DNA from: Crocosphaera watsonii WH 8501
GTDB lineage: Bacteria > Cyanobacteriota > Cyanobacteriia > Cyanobacteriales > Microcystaceae
Assembly (NCBI RefSeq): GCF_000167195.1
Contig: NZ_AADV02000002.1
Location: 586,269 to 650,268 of the forward strand
Reading direction: 5' to 3'
DNA: 64,000 bases
Below are positions 26,325 through 34,609 of this stretch, piece by piece. The notes under the pieces are model-generated. The model saw nothing but the letters and a program-made list of their open reading frames with translations. It had not been told where the DNA came from and made no database searches. The position numbers and the translations under genes are program-made. Numbering within the stretch: position 1 is the stretch's first letter; every line of letters starts with the position of its first letter.

Positions 26325-27374
26325 ATGCAAATAGTGGACAAAAAGTCAGGAAATAATGACACAATGAATGCAACCAAACAGGGCTTACCTGTAACAGTTA
26401 TTACCGGGTTTCTGGGAAGTGGAAAAACAACACTTCTTAACCATATTCTAACCAATCAAGAAGGAATAAAAACAGCAGTTTTAGTGAATGAGTTTGGAGA
26501 AATTGGCATTGATAATGAGTTAATTATTGGCACTGAAGATAATATAGTGGAACTCAACAATGGCTGCGTCTGTTGCACAATTAATGAAGATTTAGTCGAA
26601 GCGGTTCACAAAATTTTAGATCGTCCTGAGAAGGTAGATTATCTGATTGTTGAAACCACAGGTTTAGCAGATCCGCTCCCAGTTGCTTTAACGTTTTTGG
26701 GAACAGAATTAAGGGAGATGACTCGTCTAGATTCTATCGTTTCTATGGTAGATTGTGCTAATTTTAGCCTTGATTTATTCAACTCTGAAGCAGCATTGAG
26801 CCAGATTACTTATGGAGATATTATTGTTTTAAATAAGACTGATTTAGTAGATGAAGGTGAGGTTGATTCTTTAGAAAAGAGAATTAGAGATATTAGAGAG
26901 TCTGCTAGAATTTTGCGGACTAAGAAATCTCAAGTTTCCTTGCCTTTAATTCTGAGTGTGGGATTATTTGAATCTGATAAATATTTTGAGCATCAAGAAG
27001 TTGAAAATCACCATGATCACGACCACGATCATCATGATCATGACCACGATCATCACCATGATCACCATTCCCATCATTTAGAAAATGATGGTTTCACCTC
27101 TATTTCTTTTGAAAGCGATAAACCTTTTTCTATCCGAAAATTTCAATATTTTCTAGATAAACAACTCCCAAAAAATGTTTTTCGAGCTAAAGGTATTTTG
27201 TGGTTCGATGACACTGACAATCGCCACATTTTTCATCTCAGTGGTAAGCGGTTTAGTTTAGAAGAGGATCAATGGAAAGGGACTCCCAAAAATCAATTGG
27301 TTTTCATTGGACAAAATTTGGATGAGGATACACTATATCAACAGATCGAGCATTGTTTGTCCGTACAACCTTAA
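26325..27374 (+). CDS. COG0523 (CobW/ZNG1-like) GTP-dependent metallochaperone
   Basis: A 349-residue G3E-type GTPase. The P-loop GFLGSGKTT is at 28-36, the metal-binding CxCC motif (GCVCC) at 80-84, ETTGLADP at 111-118 and NKTD at 171-174. A histidine/aspartate-rich linker covers about 230-252, then the C-terminal CobW_C domain. Such proteins hand zinc to client enzymes under zinc limitation. I chose ATG at 26325, which has AGGA seven bases upstream, over a TTG at 26283. The Zur-type box upstream and the metallothionein downstream support a zinc role. Confidence 0.9.
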   Translation: MQIVDKKSGNNDTMNATKQGLPVTVITGFLGSGKTTLLNHILTNQEGIKTAVLVNEFGEIGIDNELIIGTEDNIVELNNGCVCCTINEDLVEAVHKILDRPEKVDYLIVETTGLADPLPVALTFLGTELREMTRLDSIVSMVDCANFSLDLFNSEAALSQITYGDIIVLNKTDLVDEGEVDSLEKRIRDIRESARILRTKKSQVSLPLILSVGLFESDKYFEHQEVENHHDHDHDHHDHDHDHHHDHHSHHLENDGFTSISFESDKPFSIRKFQYFLDKQLPKNVFRAKGILWFDDTDNRHIFHLSGKRFSLEEDQWKGTPKNQLVFIGQNLDEDTLYQQIEHCLSVQP

Positions 27375-27425
27375 AATTCTCCAATACAAGATGGGAAGGC
27401 AAACTAGCGTACTATTCCCTCTCAG

Positions 27426-27450
27426 ATCGGTGACTCGCCGATTTTCTTTT
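27426..27450 (+). terminator. Rho-independent terminator after the COG0523 gene
   Basis: ATCGGTG and CGCCGAT form a seven-base-pair stem (one G-U) with an ACT loop, followed by TTTCTTTTT. It is 51 bp past the COG0523 stop. Confidence 0.65.
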
Positions 27451-27463
27451 TGACAAACATTCT

Positions 27464-27501
27464 AACGTTCACTTGAATGTTGTGATCATTTGTGATAACA
27501 T
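27464..27501 (+). promoter_or_regulatory. Metallothionein promoter with SmtB-like operator
   Basis: AACGTTCA-CT-TGAATGTT (27464-27481) is an imperfect 8-2-8 palindrome with the TTCA/TGAA core of ArsR/SmtB-type operators. It overlaps a TTGAAT -35 (27473-27478). A TAACAT -10 follows after 17 bases (27496-27501), and the metallothionein start is 41 bp further on. Repressor binding would block the promoter until zinc or another metal releases it. Confidence 0.6.
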
Positions 27502-27542
27502 TCTAATATTGGTTTGAATAAATGAATGAAGGAAGGTAAACC

Positions 27543-27716
27543 ATGAGTACAGCTACCATGACTCAAATGAAGTGCGCTTGCCCTTCTTGCCTGTGTATTG
27601 TGAATATCAGTGATGCTGTGGCAAACAATGGACAATATTACTGCTGTGATGCTTGTGCGAATGGACAGCCGAATTGTCCAGGTTGCTCCCATGATGGATG
27701 CAACTGTCAAGCCTAA
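27543..27716 (+). CDS. smtA: SmtA-type bacterial metallothionein
   Basis: A 57-residue protein with ten cysteines and at least one histidine arranged as in cyanobacterial SmtA/BmtA. The N-terminal MKCACPSCLCIV gives CxCxxCxC, then YYCCDACANG, then NCPGCSHDGCNC at the C-terminus. It sequesters Zn, Cd or Cu through cysteine thiolates and histidine in the cytosol. AAGGAAGG is seven bases before the ATG. Its own SmtB-like operator lies upstream and a terminator downstream, so it is a single-gene unit. No smtB gene is adjacent. The nearest ArsR-family regulator in the window is at 33.6 kb. Confidence 0.93.
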   Translation: MSTATMTQMKCACPSCLCIVNISDAVANNGQYYCCDACANGQPNCPGCSHDGCNCQA

Positions 27717-27729
27717 TTCGATTAAATTG

Positions 27730-27766
27730 AGGGTTTTTCTAAGATTTAATTGGCAAAACCCTTTTT
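27730..27766 (+). terminator. Terminator after the metallothionein gene
   Basis: AGGGTTTT and AAAACCCT form an eight-base-pair stem, followed by TTTTT. It overlaps the 3' end of the convergent phosphoesterase fragment and may serve both directions. Confidence 0.7.
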
Positions 27767-28384
27767 CTCGCCATAGTAAACAGTTTTGAACTCCAAGCGG
27801 TCACGCAGTGCCTCGCCTTCGGCGAGACCGCTATTGGGACTATAAAGGGTATAAGTAGCCTTTCCGGGTTCTCTGCCCACATTTCCTACCCCTACAACCC
27901 TTCTTTTGGGTGCAGTCATAGTTTGCATGGGTTGCTGACTATCTAAAGTCATCACCGAACTATTTACCGAACCGCCTTGTAGTACATATTCAAATACTTG
28001 GCCGGAACGACCACAAAAAAGAGAATTGGCCTCTACTCTTTGTAAACGGTCGAGCATTTGCCAGGGTGGGGTTTCAGGGGTTAACTCATCGCTAACACCA
28101 ACACTGCTGCCGTGAATTAACAAACAATCTAATTGAAGGAAGCCAAAATGACGGTTGCGTAACCATTGTACCGTTTCACGGGATACAGAATCCCAAAGAA
28201 GTTTTACGGTTTCCATCCCAAAGCGATCGATTAATTCTGTGGGTTCTGTTGTTGAACCCACAGCGTGTAAAGCAAAGCATTGTTCTTCCCACCAACCTAC
28301 ACATACTTGGGGTTGTAATTCTCCAGGTAAAGGGTTTTGAATTCGTTTAATTACCTTTTCGCTATTGGGGTTTGCTGCGATGAA
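27746..28384 (-). pseudogene. C-terminal fragment of a cyanobacterial metallophosphoesterase-like protein
   Basis: An open frame of 213 codons has no start. It enters directly from the 3' end of the group II intron remnant (FIAANPNSEKVIKRIQNPLPG...) and runs to a normal C-terminus. It contains LDCLLIHGSSVGVSDEL and FVFCGRSG-like elements (SLFCGRSGQVFEYV), which suggest the later part of a calcineurin-like phosphoesterase. The N-terminal part with the first metal ligands is absent. The family call is tentative; the truncation is clear. Confidence 0.65.
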
Positions 28385-28424
28385 TTAGGGGTCGAAGTGG
28401 TAGTCACCTACCACGACTCCCAGT

Positions 28425-28460
28425 CCGAACCGTGCGTGAGACTTTCACCTCACACGGCTC
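28425..28460 (-). ncRNA. Group II intron domain V
   Basis: The minus strand reads GAGCCGTGTGAGGTGAAAGT, continuing through CTCACGCACGGTTCGG. This is the conserved domain V hairpin with its GAAA tetraloop-like cap. It is followed by GTCGTGGTAG/CTACCAC pairing of domain VI. The catalytic RNA core is therefore preserved although the protein is broken. Confidence 0.8.
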
Positions 28461-28519
28461 TCGGCAATTAGTCCCTTGTCTAGGGTACTGTTAATACATC
28501 GTCTTTCCATTCATAGCCA

Positions 28520-29167
28520 TTATAAGTGCCAATCATAGAGGTAGTCATTTTTGCTTTTGGCCTCATGACAGTGACGATGTAGAGCTTGAAGATTGTTGTA
28601 TGTATCCAAACCACCTTTCGATTTAGGGATAATGTGGTCAACTTCTATCAAGTCTTCAGGTGTGAAGTGTTGCTTACATTGAGGGCATATACCTTTTTGT
28701 TTCTTTAAGAGTCTTGATACTCTAGCTGGTGTCCCGGTATATGTTCCCCGTCTTTTACTCCAGTAAGTCCAGTTTCCGTCATAAGGTGATGCGTCAGGTT
28801 TAACCAATTGATGTCTCTTTATTTCCGTTTCGGCATGATAGTAGAGGACTGCTTCTTCTGTTTGAAACGTCCATTTTCCGTACTTTCCGTATGAGAAATA
28901 TTTTCTAAGGGCTTCATACAATGGTGTTTTTTTCTTTTTCCTGTTAACTGTCCAAGCTCTTAGCATATTCCATAGTACGTTGTTTTCGGATGCAAATGTT
29001 TCCTTACTTGCGACCGTTCGATAGTAGTTACACCATCCTAGTATTATGGGATTTAATCTTGCGATTAATGCTGCTTGTGGGGCTTTTTTATTGTCTTTAA
29101 TGACCTCTTTTAAAGCCTCGTGGTGAGCTAGTATTGTTCGGTAATAACTAATTAAGTTATGTAAACT
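28520..29167 (-). pseudogene. Truncated group II intron reverse transcriptase/maturase with HNH domain
   Basis: The open frame extends from 29167, after an in-frame stop, without a credible start. It reads HHEALKEVIKDNKKAPQAAL and LNPIILGWCNYYRTV (maturase X domain), and ends with an HNH endonuclease domain, CPQCKQHF...IEVDHIIPKSKGG...LQALHRHCHEAKS. The whole reverse-transcriptase domain (several hundred residues) is missing, so it cannot support retrohoming by itself. Confidence 0.88.
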
Positions 29168-29337
29168 TTATTAGTTATTGCTTTGTTGGGTGTTGTTTTA
29201 CCCATTCGACCTTCGTATTTACCCCTTTTAAAGAATGCGCTCTAGGCTTTGTTTTCTCTTCGGAGGGTGATTGGTCATTTAACCTTTGGATTACCTTTTA
29301 AAAGGCTCTTGAACGAGCTACACGCTGTATCCTTGTA

Positions 29338-29583
29338 ATGTACTTGGATGTCAGCTTTCTAGCTCAACGAATCGCACTATCCCATTACTATTATGGAATA
29401 ACTGCTGCTTTATTAATGATTTTTTCCTTAGCTATTGTGAAGGACATTTATAAAGATAAGTCAAACCGTTGGAGAAATGCTCATATTATCCTTAATTGTT
29501 TTGCCCTTTTATTATTTATGGGACAGGGTATCACAGGAGCTAGAGATTTACTGGAAATTGGCAAATATAAATTAGGAAGATGA
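29338..29583 (+). pseudogene. DUF4079 protein, C-terminal fragment
   Basis: An 81-residue frame with two hydrophobic segments and the closing pattern of cyanobacterial DUF4079 membrane proteins (RIALSHYYYG, WRNAHIILN, LLFMGQGITGARDLLEI). The N-terminal half is missing: the frame meets the group II intron leader about 15-20 bp upstream of the first ATG, and an in-frame stop lies there. Whether the fragment is translated from 29338 is uncertain. Confidence 0.6.
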
Positions 29584-29649
29584 GACGGGGTGTAGGGTTA
29601 ACAATTAACAATTAATAATTGTGAACCCACCCCAGTCCCCGGTGTCTCC

Positions 29650-30894
29650 CTAGCGGATATATTCTTTGAGAATACTATTGCGGTTGGGATGACGTAACTT
29701 CCGTAACGCTTTGGCTTCGATTTGACGAATGCGCTCACGGGTAACGTTGAAAATCTGGCCGATTTCCTCTAGGGTTTTCATCCGTCCATCATCCAACCCA
29801 TAACGTAACCGCAAAACATCTCTTTCCCGAGGACTTAAGGTATCGAGAACATTCTCTAAATCTTCCCGTAGCAGGTTCTTAGAAACTTCATCTTCTGGGG
29901 TTTCACCATCCGCTTCAATAAAATCCCCCAAACGGGAGTCTTCTTCCTTCCCGATGGGGGTTTCTAGGGATATGGGTAGTTGTGCTGATTTAGCGATGAA
30001 ACGTAACTTCTCAATGGTCATTTCCATGCGAGTTGCAATTTCTTCCTCAGTGGGTTTGCGACGCATTTCTTGGGAGAGGAGTTTTGTCGTTTTCTTGATA
30101 CGGGAAATAGTTTCGTAAAGATGAACCGGAAGGCGAATGGTGCGAGATTGATCGGCGATCGCTCTGGTAATGGCTTGACGAATCCACCAAGTGGCATAAG
30201 TAGAGAACTTATACCCCTTTTCATGGTCAAATTTTTCCGCCGCACGAATCAAACCTAAAGAACCTTCTTGAATCAAATCTTGGAAAGATAAACCACGATT
30301 CATGTATTTTTTGGCGATGGAAACCACCAAACGGAGATTAGAGTGAACCATTTTATCCTTGGCTCTGCGTCCGAGATATAAGCGACGCTTAAACTTCGGC
30401 AGATAAGCCTTGGACTGTTGTTTCCAAGTTTTTTCTAAGTCTGAGATGATTTCTGCCTTGTTCAGTTCAGCAACTATATCAGACCATTTTGGTTCTTTAT
30501 TTTTTTGAGAGCAAAGCCTTTGCTCAATATTTTCCCATTGAAAAATTCTGTGGCCCCATTGATCGTCGTTGGGTTCTTGATCGAGTTCTTCCCATAATGC
30601 TTCTCTGATACGCTCTAGTTGCAGTAAATCAGCAATTTTTCGAGCCAGTTCGATTTCTTCTTCTGCTCTTAAAAGTCGAATGCGACCTATTTCTTGCAAA
30701 TAAACCCGTATCGAATCCTCGGTGTAAGGTTTTTTCTTACTGGGATCCCGACGACGAGAAGCACTTATCTTTCGCGTTTTCTTGGTTTCTGGTTCAACAA
30801 TATCATTGCTAGGTGTCTCCAAATCTTCGTCTATAAAGAACGATACTTCTATCTGAGATTCAGTAAGGGTTAATAGGTCGTTAGCCTGCGTCAT
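29650..30894 (-). CDS. sigA: Primary sigma factor SigA (RpoD), group 1
   Basis: A 414-residue principal sigma factor. Region 1.2 is [22 protein letters not shown]. Regions 2.1-2.4 are [29 protein letters not shown] and [17 protein letters not shown]. Region 3 and region 4.2 ([20 protein letters not shown]) follow, and the protein ends KEYIR as in cyanobacterial SigA. The segment between regions 1.2 and 2.1 is about 79 residues, roughly 40 longer than I expect for cyanobacterial SigA. I chose ATG at 30894, which has GGAG and GAGG upstream, over TTG at 30942. It directs RNA polymerase to housekeeping promoters. Confidence 0.93.
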   Translation of the reverse strand: MTQANDLLTLTESQIEVSFFIDEDLETPSNDIVEPETKKTRKISASRRRDPSKKKPYTEDSIRVYLQEIGRIRLLRAEEEIELARKIADLLQLERIREALWEELDQEPNDDQWGHRIFQWENIEQRLCSQKNKEPKWSDIVAELNKAEIISDLEKTWKQQSKAYLPKFKRRLYLGRRAKDKMVHSNLRLVVSIAKKYMNRGLSFQDLIQEGSLGLIRAAEKFDHEKGYKFSTYATWWIRQAITRAIADQSRTIRLPVHLYETISRIKKTTKLLSQEMRRKPTEEEIATRMEMTIEKLRFIAKSAQLPISLETPIGKEEDSRLGDFIEADGETPEDEVSKNLLREDLENVLDTLSPRERDVLRLRYGLDDGRMKTLEEIGQIFNVTRERIRQIEAKALRKLRHPNRNSILKEYIR

Positions 30895-31470
30895 GCCGTT
30901 TTCCTCTTGCTCCTTCGATGCAAAATTAGAAATGATTGTCAATTATCAGTTGAGTTAGTTGGGTAAGTCTTCGCCAACTGTTTTTGGGATAGAGTTAATT
31001 TTCCTCGGTAGTGCGAGATTAGAGGTATATCTGACTATGGGTGCTTGTTCACTCCATTGTCACCAAAACCTCACAATCCTCACTCAAGAAAATTAAATAC
31101 CTATCCGATTGTAGCCTCGATTACTAAAAATCGGGGAGAGTTTTTGCTTTAATATCATCAAGATTGTGTGAATCTTGACTCAAGTTAGCCTAAATGCAGG
31201 GTCGAACAGTTTAACTTACCGTTTAAACCTTCTACTATTCTAGGCCGATTTTCCCCCAAACATTAGGTAATGATCAGTTTGGTTGATTAAGCAAAAGTGG
31301 TACTTTTGTTTTTTAGAGAGAGTGCAATTTAGTCCTTTTACTCATACGTTAGCAAAGTTTTTGAGCTATCGATCTCTTTAAACCTAACAAACAGCAATTA
31401 AATATCAAAGTTTGATGACTCCTTGAGCATCTCAGACCTTGTCGCTCACCGCTTTTAGTCTCATACAAAT
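30895..31470. other. Gene-free leader/control region upstream of sigA
   Basis: Nearly 580 bp without a credible reading frame separate sigA from the next gene on the same strand. A long regulated leader with several promoters is usual for cyanobacterial sigA. I see AT-rich tracts and scattered short inverted repeats but no motif I can name with confidence. Confidence 0.4.
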
Positions 31471-31986
31471 TCAATTGTCCATTAACACTGACCAGTTAGC
31501 GGTTGAAATCCACTGTATAATAGGAGAGTTAAGGAAAGATTGACCTAATTCTCCTGTTTGACCTAAGCTTTGTAGTCTGGTTCCATGATAACTAAATAAA
31601 ACTAACAAAAAAAGAATCTGATAGTTTGAATTTTTAATTATTTTTATATAAGTATTTGATAAATCTTTATTTCTAATGATTTCTTGTATGAGATGGAACA
31701 CTAAAGTTAAAAATATAATAAAAAGAACAGGTCCAAATAAGTGAAAATTGATAGCTTTTGAGATATTTACTCTCGCGATCGCCTGAAACGATCGGGTTAG
31801 TCCCCAACCAGGACAAGGTATCCCTAAATAAGACAATAATGGACATCCTGGTAAGGGGATTTTTAGCCCAAAATTAATTACATAGCTTACTAAAATTGGA
31901 ATTAACAAAATTAATAATTGAATGATTTTTGCTGTTCTTTCTTGAGCCGATAAATGCTTAAATTTTGTTGGTTTTTTAAAGAGCAT
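31471..31986 (-). CDS. DUF2752 membrane protein
   Basis: A 171-residue protein with about four membrane segments and the DUF2752 signature LPGCPLLSYLGIPCPGWGLTRSF near residues 45-67, where a GxxCPxxGLTRS motif is conserved. The function is unknown. It is the last of three minus-strand genes for small membrane proteins (15- and 20-bp gaps), so they are probably one transcript with the two upstream genes. Confidence 0.82.
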   Translation of the reverse strand: MLFKKPTKFKHLSAQERTAKIIQLLILLIPILVSYVINFGLKIPLPGCPLLSYLGIPCPGWGLTRSFQAIARVNISKAINFHLFGPVLFIIFLTLVFHLIQEIIRNKDLSNTYIKIIKNSNYQILFLLVLFSYHGTRLQSLGQTGELGQSFLNSPIIQWISTANWSVLMDN

Positions 31987-32001
31987 TTTCTAGAAAAAAT
32001 T

Positions 32002-32199
32002 TTAGTGCCGACGACTAAATAAATCTTGACCAAAACAAGTTAAATAAATAACCAGTGTCATGAACTGTTGAAAAAAAACTAACTGAATAGTTTTTCTGAG
32101 AAAGTTAACTTCCGATTGAGAATAAGCAGCCATTGATCCCCCTGCTAAGACAGCAATAAGAATCAAAAAAATGATCTTTCTGTATTTCAATTTTATCAT
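32002..32199 (-). CDS. Small membrane protein, unknown
   Basis: A 65-residue protein with a basic start (MIKLKYRKI) and two hydrophobic stretches (about 8-25 and 40-56). I do not recognise a family. The short gaps to the DUF2752 gene (15 bp) and to the disrupted DUF5684-like gene (20 bp) suggest an operon. Confidence 0.5.
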   Translation of the reverse strand: MIKLKYRKIIFLILIAVLAGGSMAAYSQSEVNFLRKTIQLVFFQQFMTLVIYLTCFGQDLFSRRH

Positions 32200-32219
32200 A
32201 AATAACCTAACTATAGTAA

Positions 32220-32611
32220 TTAACCATAAGCGAAATATCCCAGTATTAAAACACTAAAGCAAGGCATTAGTAGTAATAACCAAGGGGATTTATTTATCTT
32301 TTTGCAAATATTTACCCAAGCAATAATTAATTTAATAATTGCAGCAATATTCACGCAAGGGATACAAGCTAATATTGTCCACAAGAGTGGATTTTCTTCA
32401 TCTCCTGCTTGAAAATTTGCATAGGTTCCCAAAATAGGAATAAAAGCAAACCACGGGTTCTCAACCCCACATTTTTCATAAATCTTAAAACAGAAAAAAG
32501 CCCCTGCGAAATAGATAATAATAGAAATTATATTTGCTAATGCAGAAGAGCCATCGGAACCCGATGAAGATTGCGCTAAAATGAAGATTGCGCTAAAATT
32601 AAGGGTAACAT
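32220..32611 (-). pseudogene. DUF5684-like membrane protein broken by a 17-bp tandem duplication
   Basis: The original start appears to be ATG at 32609-32611 (MLPLILAQSS). A perfect 17-bp tandem duplication at 32564-32597 then shifts the frame and gives an immediate TAG. Removing one copy joins the start to SSGSDGSSALANIISIIIYF, then GVENPWFAFIPILGTYANF, and on to the 70-residue frame ending at 32220. The restored protein has about four membrane segments and the proline/aromatic pattern of DUF5684 proteins. As sequenced, only an internally started 3' part could be made. Confidence 0.75.
32564..32597. repeat. Perfect 17-bp tandem duplication
   Basis: ATGAAGATTGCGCTAAA occurs at 32564-32580 and again at 32581-32597. 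It lies at the 5' end of the DUF5684-like gene and breaks its frame. Confidence 0.95.
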
Positions 32612-32709
32612 TCTTTTAAATCTCTAATTAATCTTTGTAACCCCCACATAGTAAATGTAATTCATGGTTATATTCTGTAAAATTTATCTTCTCTAAAGAT
32701 TCAAATAGA

Positions 32710-33426
32710 TTAACCGTGAATATGGCCATTAGGCATAATTGCCCCCCGTAAATCAGCATTAGTTAAAATCGTTCCTGTTAAATCTGCATCCCTTAAATTA
32801 CTATTAACTAAAATCGCATTACTAAGGTCAGCATAACTCAAATCAGCACCTTGCAAATTGGCTTTTGTTAAATCAGTGGGAAAGGGGGATCGATAGGGAT
32901 CAGGTGTTAATTTTGCCCTGCATAATCTTGCCCCTGATAAATTTGTTTGATACAATAAGGCTGAACTTAAACTGGCATAACATAAGTCTGCTTGGCTTAA
33001 ATTTGCCTGTCCTAAATTGGTTCTTCTCTCAGAAGTCGGGCGCAAATCTACTTCATATAAAATAGCCCGCAATAATACTGCCCCTGTTAAGTTGGCCCCA
33101 CACAAACTAGCTTTGCTCAAATAAGCATCCGTTAGGTTAGCGTCAACCAGTTTTGCCCCACTTAGATCCCCATCTCTTAAGATGGCCTCAGATAAGTCTG
33201 CATCTCTCAAGTCAGTACCCCAGAGAATGGACTCACTTAAGTTAACTTTTTTAAAGTTGGCTTGACAAAAAATACTTTTTCCCAGCCGAGATTGTCGTAA
33301 ATCTGCTCCTTGAAAATCTACAGCCGAAAGGTTAATATCAGTTAAATCTGCCTCTCTGAGAACGATATTATGAAATTTTCTGGCTCCTAAATTATATTTA
33401 TTCAATAATTCTTTTAATTCCATCAT
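32710..33426 (-). CDS. Cytosolic pentapeptide-repeat protein
   Basis: A 238-residue protein made almost entirely of A(D/N)LxX repeats from about residue 22 to the end, interrupted by two short loops (RPTSERRTNLG and TPDPYRSPFPTD). There is no signal peptide. A right-handed quadrilateral beta-helix is expected. Cyanobacteria have many such proteins, mostly of unknown role. The first two residues are both Met, so the start could shift by one codon. Confidence 0.85.
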   Translation of the reverse strand: MMELKELLNKYNLGARKFHNIVLREADLTDINLSAVDFQGADLRQSRLGKSIFCQANFKKVNLSESILWGTDLRDADLSEAILRDGDLSGAKLVDANLTDAYLSKASLCGANLTGAVLLRAILYEVDLRPTSERRTNLGQANLSQADLCYASLSSALLYQTNLSGARLCRAKLTPDPYRSPFPTDLTKANLQGADLSYADLSNAILVNSNLRDADLTGTILTNADLRGAIMPNGHIHG

Positions 33427-33562
33427 TTATTTACCTGTTTATTCTCTTTTGATTGTAGTCTTAATCGGGTTGAAACTAGAGGTTCCTTTGACTTCATTTA
33501 ATTTACAACTATTTAGGAATATGAGAATATAGCATTAATTAAGGTATAATTAAGAACTATAA

Positions 33563-33592
33563 TATGTCCACATAGTTGGTTACCTAGATAAC
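33563..33592. promoter_or_regulatory. Two small palindromes upstream of the ArsR gene
   Basis: TATGT-CC-ACATA (33563-33574) and GTTA-N6-TAAC (33579-33592) lie within 33 bp of the ArsR-family start codon. Either could be an autoregulatory operator. The position is very close to the start, so binding would block initiation. Confidence 0.35.
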
Positions 33593-33595
33593 AAT

Positions 33596-34003
33596 ATGGC
33601 AAAAATGACCACCTCGAAATACCCCATAAAAGCGACATTCTTAAAAAACGAGGAGATTTGTAGCTTACCTCCTGCTGCTTTGGCCATGGTTGCTGATTTT
33701 TTTAAAGTCTTATCAGAAATGAGTCGCTTACAGATCATTTGTTCTTTAAAAAATGGGGGAAAAAATGTTTCTGAAATTATTGAAATTACCGAGTTGGGAC
33801 AAGCAAATGTATCTAAACATTTAAAAGTATTAACCCAAGCAGGTATTGTGACTCGAACTCAAGAAGGGGTTAATGTTTTTTATGCGATCGCTAATCCTTT
33901 AGTTTTTTCTTTATGTGATCTTGTTTGTAATTCTATCGCTACACAATTAGAACAGCAAAATCAACAATTAGAATCCCTAAAAAGCTTTAAAAAGTTATTT
34001 TAG
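33596..34003 (+). CDS. ArsR-family winged-helix transcription regulator
   Basis: A 135-residue protein with the ArsR fold: FFKVLSEMSRLQIICSLKNGGKNVSEI, then the recognition helix LGQANVSKHLKVLTQAG and the wing VTRTQEGVNVFYAI. It has no ELCVCDL-type metal-binding motif and few cysteines, so metal sensing by the classical alpha-3 site is unlikely. It may respond to redox or another signal. The C-terminal tail is Gln/Leu-rich and may form a coiled coil. Target genes are not evident, apart from possible autoregulation. Confidence 0.85.
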   Translation: MAKMTTSKYPIKATFLKNEEICSLPPAALAMVADFFKVLSEMSRLQIICSLKNGGKNVSEIIEITELGQANVSKHLKVLTQAGIVTRTQEGVNVFYAIANPLVFSLCDLVCNSIATQLEQQNQQLESLKSFKKLF

Positions 34004-34166
34004 TTTTTCAATAATTGTACGTTACCAGATTTCACTTAAGTCTCAAATAAACTTTAGCACAGTATTTTATTCTGAGAATATTTGACCATGATTGAATATT
34101 TTTTTCTTTTGTAAACCCTTATATTATCTTATTTGTTTAATTATTAATACACTCAAATAAAAACAG

Positions 34167-34460
34167 ATGAAACTAAATAAAATAAAATTAATCTTAGGAA
34201 TTTCTGCTTTAACTATTGCCATCCCATCTTTTGTCTTATTTACCTATTATACTCTTTTAGATTGGTATTTTTTAGATAATGTTACTCAGGAAATTATGAA
34301 AAATAAGGATAAAATAAGTGAAAGAAAAATGAATTATTTATTATCTAGAGAATTATCTCATCGCATTAATGTCACTGCTACTGGAACTTGGACTTTAATG
34401 ACTGCTATTATTGGTTTACAAGCTGTATCTTTAATCACTACTAATGATGATAAAAGTTAA
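34167..34460 (+). CDS. Small membrane protein, unknown
   Basis: A 97-residue protein with two hydrophobic segments (about 8-30 and 74-90) and a charged middle part (MKNKDKISERKMNYLLSREL). I recognise no family. It lies between two remnants of Uma2-type genes (about 34012-34050 and 34483-34585), just left of the intact IS. Confidence 0.55.
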   Translation: MKLNKIKLILGISALTIAIPSFVLFTYYTLLDWYFLDNVTQEIMKNKDKISERKMNYLLSRELSHRINVTATGTWTLMTAIIGLQAVSLITTNDDKS

Positions 34461-34482
34461 ATAAACTTTAAATCATTTACCC

Positions 34483-34585
34483 TCAAAAAATTTCACTTAA
34501 ATCTAAAATAAACCCTGGTAAAACATCTTCTCCTGATAGGTTTTGAGGATGATTTAATATTTCTTTTTCTCGCCCTAATCTATAT
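34483..34585 (-). pseudogene. Uma2-family nuclease, C-terminal fragment cut by the IS
   Basis: The minus strand reads YRLGREKEILNHPQNLSGED followed by VLPGFILDLSEIF and a stop, matching the C-terminus of Uma2 (DUF820) PD-(D/E)XK proteins. It ends exactly at the left inverted repeat of the IS at 34586. The rest of the gene is not on the other side of the IS. Confidence 0.7.
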
Positions 34586-34609
34586 TGGACTTTGGATAAA
34601 AAACAATTG

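Larger units (their letters stand above)
28385..29323 (-). mobile_element. Group II intron remnant
   Basis: On the minus strand the region begins near 29323 with GTGTAGCTCG, then a leader with AGAGCGCATTC and GGGGTAAATACG typical of these introns. It contains the C-terminal part of the intron-encoded protein and ends with domain V (28425-28460) and a domain VI-like hairpin (28391-28417) near CCCCTAAT. The reverse-transcriptase core is missing: the leader joins the maturase C-terminus at an imperfect inverted repeat (29143-29179). The ends are estimates. Confidence 0.75.

Noticed and set aside
30937-30942. TTGACA as the -35 of the sigA promoter
   Set aside because: It matches consensus, but no acceptable -10 lies 16-18 bases downstream and it is only about 40 bp from the chosen start.
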